Source: Cryobacterium sp.
Lineage (GTDB): Bacteria; Actinomycetota; Actinomycetes; Actinomycetales; Microbacteriaceae
NCBI GenBank assembly: GCA_019638935.1
Contig: JAHBSW010000004.1
Location: 36,290 to 100,289, forward strand
Length of the DNA stretch: 64,000 bases
Direction of reading: 5' to 3'
Position 1 is the first letter of the stretch; every line of letters starts with the position of its first letter. A program made the translations under genes and the position numbers. Below, piece by piece: positions 55,624-64,000 of the stretch. The notes under the pieces are model-generated. The model made no database searches. It was not told the origin of the DNA and saw only the letters and a list, made by a program, of their open reading frames with translations.

Positions 55624-56788
55624 CGTCCTCCGCTGTGCTCGTGCTCGAAGACGGCACGCGTTTCACCGGACGAGCCTACGGTGCCGTGGGCCGCACTCTC
55701 GGCGAGGCCGTGTTCGCCACCGGAATGACGGGTTATCAGGAGACGCTCACCGACCCGTCCTACGCGGGACAGATCGTGCTCATGACGGCGCCCCACATCG
55801 GCAACACGGGCGTCAATGGCGAAGACAACGAGTCGGCACGCATGTGGCCGGCCGGTCTTGTCGTGCGCGATGCCGCTCGCCGCGTCTCCAACTTCCGGGC
55901 GACCGGCTCGCTCGACGACTCGCTTCTCGAGAACGGAATCATCGGCATCCAGGGCATCGACACCCGCGCCGTGACCCGCCGCCTTCGCGATGCGGGGGTC
56001 ATGCGAGCGGGCATCTTCTCGGGCGAGGACGCCGTTCTGTCGCCCGAGGAGCAGCTCGAGCTCGTGTGCGCCTCCGAGCACATGACCGGACGGAACCTGT
56101 CCGCCGAGGTGTCCACGAGCGTGACCTACACTCTCGCAGCGGAGGGCGAGCGCATCGGACTCGTCGCGGTGCTCGACCTCGGTGTCAAGCAGTCGACGCT
56201 CGACTACCTCACCGCTCGCGGCTTCGAGGTGACCGTGGTGCCCCAGTCCATCACAGAGCGGGAGCTGCTGGCGCTGAGACCGGATGCCGTCTTCTACTCG
56301 AACGGTCCCGGCGATCCCGCGAGTTCGCACCGCCACGTCGAGCTGCTGCAGGTGGTGCTGCGCGAAGGGCTTCCCTTCTTCGGCATCTGCTTCGGCAACC
56401 AGCTGCTCGGCCGTGCACTCGGTTTCGAGACCTACAAGCTGCCCTTCGGCCACCGTGGGATCAACCAGCCCGTTGTCGACAGGGCGACAGGCCGCACCGA
56501 GATCACGGCGCACAACCACGGGTTCGCGGTGAGGGCGCCGATCGACGGCATCACCGAGTCGCCCGCCGGGTTCGGGCGTGTCGAGGTCAGCCACGTCAAT
56601 CTCAACGACGACGTCGTCGAAGGACTCAACGCGCTCGACATCCCCGCCTTCTCGGTGCAGTACCACCCCGAGGCGGCAGCGGGACCGCACGATGCGAACT
56701 ACCTCTTCGACCGGTTCCGAGACCTGGTCGTGAATCGTGGTCTCGATACGCCGCCTGCGGCGGCTACTCGACCGACGGGGGGCAACTG

Positions 56789-56789
<1 letters not shown>
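55620..56789 (+). CDS. carA: Carbamoyl-phosphate synthase small chain
   Basis: 389 aa, GTG start overlapping the previous stop. Class I glutaminase: SNGPGDPA, catalytic Cys in [16 protein letters not shown], and His/Glu in [13 protein letters not shown]. The last 18 or so residues ([17 protein letters not shown]) are encoded by an REP-like repeat (56739-56780) rather than family sequence. The stop overlaps carB by 1 base. The core enzyme is intact. Confidence 0.96.
56739..56780. repeat. REP-like palindromic unit inside the 3' end of carA
   Basis: On the plus strand GGTCTCGATACGCCGC, a GCCGCC/GGCGGC hairpin and CTACTCGACCGACGGGG match the reverse complement of the pdxS-pdxT repeat end to end (CGATACGCCGC-TGCG-CGGCTACTCAATCAACGGG). 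It is in frame and supplies the C-terminal codons of carA up to 9 bp before the stop. Confidence 0.8.
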
Positions 56790-60104
<3,315 letters not shown>

Positions 60105-60112
<8 letters not shown>

Positions 60113-60983
60113 GACGCCCGGCACGGGCGGCCAGCGCTTCGGCGATCGAGTCGGTGCCGCGTTCGCGGCACACGGGCGGCTGTGCGTCGGCATCGATCCG
60201 CACGGCCATCTGCTCGATCGCTGGGACCTCGAGAACACCGCCGATGGCGCGCGTGAGCTCGGGCTGCGTGTCGTGGAGGCCGCTCATGGGCGTGTCGGCT
60301 TCCTCAAGCCGCAGGTGGCATTCTTCGAGCGTTTCGGTGCAGCCGGCTTCGCGGCTCTCGAGCGCGTCTTGCGCGAGGCGCGCGAGGCGAGGCTCATCGT
60401 GATCGCGGATGCGAAGCGCGGCGATATCGGCAGCACCAACGAGGGATACGCTGACGCGTGGTTGAAGCCGGGTTCCCCCCTGGAGTCGGATGCTGTCACG
60501 CTGAGCCCGTATCTCGGGTTCGCCTCTTTGCGCCCGACCGTTGATTTTGCGCGGAAGCACGGCAAGGGTGTTCTTGTGCTTGCTGCGACGTCGAACCCTG
60601 AAGCGGCCGCGATCCAGACCGCGCGGGTCGAGAGTGGGGGATCGGTGTCGACGCGGATCGTCGACGCCGTTGCCGGCCTCAACCACTCGGCGTCCGAGGG
60701 AAGGGCCAGCGCCGGTGAGGTGGGGGATGTGGGTGTCGTACTCGGCGCCACCGTCGACTTCGCCGAGAGCCGCATCGACCTCGGGGCGCTTGCGGGACCG
60801 CCCGCCACCCCGATTCTTGCGCCCGGCTTCGGCGCGCAGGGCGCGCACTATCGCGACGTCACGAGGCTCTTTCGCGAAGCGGCCCCGAGCGTCATCGCCT
60901 CGGCATCGCGCTCCATTCTCGAAGCGGGTTCGGCGGGTGTCGCTGAGGCGATCCTGCGGGCGAGCGAGGAGCTGTCGCGGTGA
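60105..60983 (+). CDS. pyrF: Orotidine 5'-phosphate decarboxylase
   Basis: 292 aa, the long type II (mycobacterial) form. [24 protein letters not shown], and the catalytic tetrad [18 protein letters not shown], then [11 protein letters not shown] and [11 protein letters not shown]. Converts OMP to UMP. Overlaps the IHF-gmk gene by 4 bp. pyrD and pyrE are not in the window. Confidence 0.96.
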
Positions 60984-61882
60984 CCGCGGCGCACGTTCCC
61001 GAGGTCGATCGTGTCGCTGCATCGCAGGCAGCCGTCGCCGCCCGGCAAGCGCGCGCCGCGGTCAAGAACGACCTCGCCATTCGGGTTCGCTCGCCGCTCG
61101 ACGTCGCCCGGGCGGCGTGGAACGAGCCCGGGAGCGCCGAGGGAACGCTCCGGGTGAGAGAGCTCATCGGCTCCTTGCCGGGGATGGGACCGATTCGAAC
61201 CTCGCGCGTGCTCGAGCAGCTGCGCATCGCGGAGTCGAAGCGAGTCGGTGGCCTGGGCGTGCGCCAGCGCGATGCCCTGCTGCGTTGGCTGTCGAGTCGT
61301 GAGAACGTGCCGATTCCGCCGCGCCGCGCACGGCTCGTCGTGCTTGCCGGGCCGACCGCGGTCGGCAAGGGCGCGGTCTCGGGCTACATTCGCGAGCACT
61401 ACCCGAACGTGCACCTCTCGGTCTCCGCGACGACGCGGACACCGCGGCCCGGCGAGATCGACGGCGTCAACTACTACTTCGTCAGCGACGAGGAGTTCGA
61501 CCGACTCGAGTCCGAGGGTCTCATGCTCGAGACGGCCACGGTGCACAATGCATACCGCTACGGAACGCCGCGGGGGCCGGTCGACGAGGCGCTCAACGCC
61601 GGTCGCAGTGTGCTGCTCGAGATCGACATTCAGGGTGCGCGGTCGGTGCGCGAGGCCATGCCCGAGGCGATTCTCGTCTTTCTGCTGCCGCCGACCTGGG
61701 AAGAGCTCGTGCGTCGACTGATCGGGCGAGGCACGGAAGACGCTGATGAGCAGGCCCGCCGCCTCACAACCGCGAAGGTCGAGCTGGCCTCCCAGGACGA
61801 GTTCGATTACCGCATCGTCAATCGCGAGGTCAGCCAAGCCGCCAGGGACGTCGTAGACTTGATGTCTACTACGCAACCGTGA
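60980..61882 (+). CDS. gmk: Fusion of actinobacterial IHF-type DNA-binding domain with guanylate kinase
   Basis: 300 aa, GTG start. Residues about 10-104 are an mIHF (H2TH-like) domain: AASQAAVAARQARAAVKNDLAIRVRSPLDVARAAW and ELIGSLPGMGPIRTSRVLEQLRIAESKRVGGLGVRQRDALL. Guanylate kinase follows with a P-loop GPTAVGKG (124-131), TTRTPRPGEIDGVNYYFVSDEEF, YRYGTPRGPVDEAL and EIDIQGARSV. In mycobacteria the two are separate adjacent genes (mihF-gmk); here one frame covers both without a stop or start between. No other IHF gene is in the window. Confidence 0.9.
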   Translation: MTAAHVPEVDRVAASQAAVAARQARAAVKNDLAIRVRSPLDVARAAWNEPGSAEGTLRVRELIGSLPGMGPIRTSRVLEQLRIAESKRVGGLGVRQRDALLRWLSSRENVPIPPRRARLVVLAGPTAVGKGAVSGYIREHYPNVHLSVSATTRTPRPGEIDGVNYYFVSDEEFDRLESEGLMLETATVHNAYRYGTPRGPVDEALNAGRSVLLEIDIQGARSVREAMPEAILVFLLPPTWEELVRRLIGRGTEDADEQARRLTTAKVELASQDEFDYRIVNREVSQAARDVVDLMSTTQP

Positions 61883-61925
61883 ATTCGCACGCTCGATCGC
61901 ACAAACGTGACAAGGAGTCTCAACC

Positions 61926-62183
61926 ATGGTGGAACGCGCCAAGGGCATCATCGACCCGCCCATCGACGAACTGCTCTCCAAGGTCGACTCCAAGTACGCC
62001 CTCGTGATCTTCGCCTCGAAGCGAGCACGGCAGATCAACGACTACTACGCCGACCTTCACGAAGGCAGCCTGTTCGACAACGTCGGACCGCTCGTCGACT
62101 CCACGATCGACGACAAGCCCCTCTCGGTCTCGCTTCACGAGATCAATGAGGGCAAGCTCGTCATGACGCCTCTCGCGGGCTGA
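61926..62183 (+). CDS. rpoZ: DNA-directed RNA polymerase omega subunit
   Basis: 85 aa. [39 protein letters not shown] and the Ser/Val/His end [22 protein letters not shown] after AAGGAG. Follows gmk, as in most Actinobacteria, and precedes coaBC by 15 bp. Confidence 0.96.
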   Translation: MVERAKGIIDPPIDELLSKVDSKYALVIFASKRARQINDYYADLHEGSLFDNVGPLVDSTIDDKPLSVSLHEINEGKLVMTPLAG

Positions 62184-62198
62184 GTCGTTCACCGAGCC

Positions 62199-63416
62199 TT
62201 GAACCAGCGACTGAGCGCGCCGCTGAGCATCGTCGTCGGGATCACCGGCGGCATCGCGGCGTTCAAGGCGGTGTCGGTTGTCCGCGCCTTCGTGCGCGAG
62301 GGCCACAACGTTCAGGTGGTGGCGACGGATGCCGCGCTGCGCTTCGTGGGTCGCCCGACACTCGAGGCGATGAGTCGCAACGTCGTGCACTCAGATCTCT
62401 ATGAGGGAGTGGCAGAGGTGCGCCATGTCGCGATCGGCCAGGCCGCCGATCTCATCGTCATCGCCCCGGCAACGGCCAACACCATCGCCAAGCTCGCCGC
62501 CGGTATCGCCGACGACCTGCTCGGCAACACGGTGCTCGCGAGCACGGCGCCGGTCGTCGTCGCCCCGGCGATGCACACCGAGATGTGGCTCAACCCGGCG
62601 ACGCAGGCCAATGTCGCGACCCTCCGAGCGCGCGGCGTAACAATCGTGGGTCCCGACAGCGGTCAGCTCACCGGTGACGACAGCGGTCCGGGTCGGCTCT
62701 CGGAGCCGGATGCGATCGTCGCGGCCGCCCTCGCCGCGGTATCTCTCACGGCAAAGCGCCCCCGTGACCTCGCCGGCAAGCGCGTGCTCGTCACGGCCGG
62801 TGGCACGCGAGAGGCGATCGACCCCGTGCGCTTCATCGGCAACCGTTCGAGTGGGCGCCAGGGTGTCGCGATCGCTCTTGCCGCTGCCGCTCGCGGTGCC
62901 GATGTCACGCTCATCGCCGCGAACCTCGAGATCGCCGCTCCCGCCACTGTCACCGTCGTACCGGTCACCTCCGCCTTCGAGCTCCAGGACGCCGCGCAGG
63001 CCGCCGCCCCCGACGCTGACGTGATCGTCATGGCAGCGGCCGTCGCGGACTACCGCCCACGGCTCGTCGCCGACGCGAAGATCAAGAAGGAGCAGCAGGG
63101 AGACGAGCTCACGATCGAACTGGTCAAGAATCCCGACATCCTGAAATCGCTCACCGAGGTGCGCACGCCGGGGCAGATCATCATCGGCTTCGGCGCCGAG
63201 ACCGAGACCGACCCCGACGCGCTGCTCGAGCTCGCGCGCGCGAAGGCGAAGCGCAAGGGAACGGACTTTCTCGTCGTCAATCGAGTGAGCTGGAGCGAAG
63301 GCTTCGCAACAGAAGACAACGAGGTCGTCATCGTCACCGACACCGGCGATATAGTCATGAAAGCCGCCGGCAGCAAGGCGTCAGTGGCGAACAGTATTCT
63401 CGATCTGGTGGGCTGA
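62199..63416 (+). CDS. coaBC: Bifunctional phosphopantothenoylcysteine decarboxylase / phosphopantothenate-cysteine ligase
   Basis: 405 aa, TTG start (alternative start codons are common here). CoaC half: ITGGIAAFKAVSVVRAF with FMN-type region, SDLYEGVAEVRHVAIGQAADLIVIAPATANTIAKLA and PAMHTEMW, GQLTGDDSGPGRL. CoaB half from about residue 190: VLVTAGGTREAIDPVRFIGNRSSGRQGVAIALAAAARGADV and AAVADYRP. Two steps in coenzyme A synthesis. Confidence 0.96.
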   Translation: MNQRLSAPLSIVVGITGGIAAFKAVSVVRAFVREGHNVQVVATDAALRFVGRPTLEAMSRNVVHSDLYEGVAEVRHVAIGQAADLIVIAPATANTIAKLAAGIADDLLGNTVLASTAPVVVAPAMHTEMWLNPATQANVATLRARGVTIVGPDSGQLTGDDSGPGRLSEPDAIVAAALAAVSLTAKRPRDLAGKRVLVTAGGTREAIDPVRFIGNRSSGRQGVAIALAAAARGADVTLIAANLEIAAPATVTVVPVTSAFELQDAAQAAAPDADVIVMAAAVADYRPRLVADAKIKKEQQGDELTIELVKNPDILKSLTEVRTPGQIIIGFGAETETDPDALLELARAKAKRKGTDFLVVNRVSWSEGFATEDNEVVIVTDTGDIVMKAAGSKASVANSILDLVG

Positions 63417-63472
63417 ACCAGGTCTGCAAACCCGCTATGCCCCGCGCGGTGGCGCAACACGAGAGGTGACTT

Positions 63473-64000
63473 GTGCGCTTTTTCACGAGCGAATCGGTGA
63501 CCGAGGGTCACCCCGACAAGATCTCTGACCAGATCTCGGACGCGATCCTCGACGGACTGCTGACGGTGGACCGCTACAGTCGCGTCGCCGTCGAGACCCT
63601 GGTGACGACGGGTCTCGTTCATGTGGCGGGCGAAGTCACCTGCGAGGGGTACGTCGACATCCCGACGATCGTTCGCGACACCGTCAACTCGATCGGCTAC
63701 ACCTCGAGCGACATCGGCTTCGACGGAAACTCCTGCGGAATCTCGGTGTCGATCGGCCAGCAGTCGAGCGACATCGCCCAGGGAGTCGATCACGCGCTCG
63801 AGCAGCGCGAAGGCTCCGCGATCGACCCCCTCGACTCGCAGGGCGCGGGCGATCAGGGCATCATGTTCGGTTTCGCGATACGCGAGACGGAGCCTCTCAT
63901 GCCGCTCGCACCGTGGCTTTCGCACCGTCTTGCTGAGCGACTGGCCGAGGTGCGCAAATCGGGCGAGCTCGACTATCTGCGGCCCGACGGCAAGACGCAG
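63473..64000 (+). CDS. metK: S-adenosylmethionine synthetase, 5' part (cut by window)
   Basis: At least 176 codons from the GTG at 63473 behind [31 protein letters not shown] with the ATP/methionine-binding His, and [12 protein letters not shown]. Makes SAM from Met and ATP. Runs off the right edge, so the C-terminal domains are missing from view, not from the gene. 56-bp gap after coaBC, with no riboswitch recognised. Confidence 0.97.
   Translation, partial: MRFFTSESVTEGHPDKISDQISDAILDGLLTVDRYSRVAVETLVTTGLVHVAGEVTCEGYVDIPTIVRDTVNSIGYTSSDIGFDGNSCGISVSIGQQSSDIAQGVDHALEQREGSAIDPLDSQGAGDQGIMFGFAIRETEPLMPLAPWLSHRLAERLAEVRKSGELDYLRPDGKTQ

Overview
The window is a high-GC stretch with many GTG starts, very short intergenic gaps and ATGA/GTGA stop-start overlaps. 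Actinobacterial markers point to the family Microbacteriaceae: an actinobacterial IHF-type domain (fused here to guanylate kinase), a Rel protein behind secDF, pdxST, a ruvCAB-yajC-secDF-rel block, and a PyrR-controlled pyr operon with a small membrane protein between pyrC and carA. I infer the family from gene order and protein character; no 16S rRNA is present. Two genes are cut by the window: a sulfurtransferase at the left edge (minus strand) and metK at the right edge.

Layout. 1-9.4 kb: sulfurtransferase, ZapE-type ATPase, a secreted glycine-rich (collagen-like) wall-anchored protein, an ammonium transporter with a possible GlnR-type box, an unusual SDR protein with a Cys4 cluster, and a DrrAB-type ABC exporter divergent from its likely TetR regulator across a clear palindrome. 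9.4-16.8 kb is accessory: a DinB/DUF664 protein, a GT1-type glycosyltransferase, four tRNAs (Val-CAC on minus; Gly-GCC, Cys-GCA and Val-GAC on plus) with a tRNA 3' remnant, a TetR/FAD-monooxygenase divergent pair, a lone TetR, and an exported Lon-type (S16) serine-lysine protease lipoprotein. 16.8-30.5 kb is housekeeping: thrS, HIT protein, pdxS, pdxT, YebC, ruvC-ruvA-ruvB, yajC, secD, secF, rel. 30.5-36.2 kb: AbiEi-like protein, DUF349 protein, membrane-anchored cyclophilin, rarA, rpsD and a small membrane protein. 36.2-45.4 kb: alaS-ruvX-mltG-aroE-aroC-aroK-aroB, efp, nusB. 45.4-52.1 kb: two complete ABC importers, one phosphonate/phosphite type (phnD-C-E-E) and one SsuABC/TauABC type. 52.1-64 kb: pyrR-pyrB-pyrC-(membrane protein)-carA-carB-pyrF-[ihf-gmk fusion]-rpoZ-coaBC-metK.

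How it works together. Much of the window is constitutive core metabolism: pyrimidine synthesis controlled by a PyrR-binding RNA loop next to the pyrR ribosome binding site, most of the shikimate pathway, PLP synthesis, Holliday junction processing, Sec export and stringent response. The plausible regulatory novelties sit at the accessory genes. They are five GTTNC repeats at exact 10-bp spacing before the SsuABC-like operon, an 11-bp-spaced GlnR-like array before amt, and perfect or near-perfect palindromes at two TetR-controlled loci. REP-like palindromic repeats occur as a three-copy tandem array between pdxS and pdxT, and once inside the 3' end of carA, where they encode the protein's last residues.

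I see no CRISPR array, prophage, IS element or complete defence system. The best candidates for something under-described are the exported Lon-like protease lipoprotein next to its own TetR gene, the phased operator array at 49.14 kb, the IHF-guanylate kinase fusion and the SDR protein lacking a normally placed catalytic Tyr.
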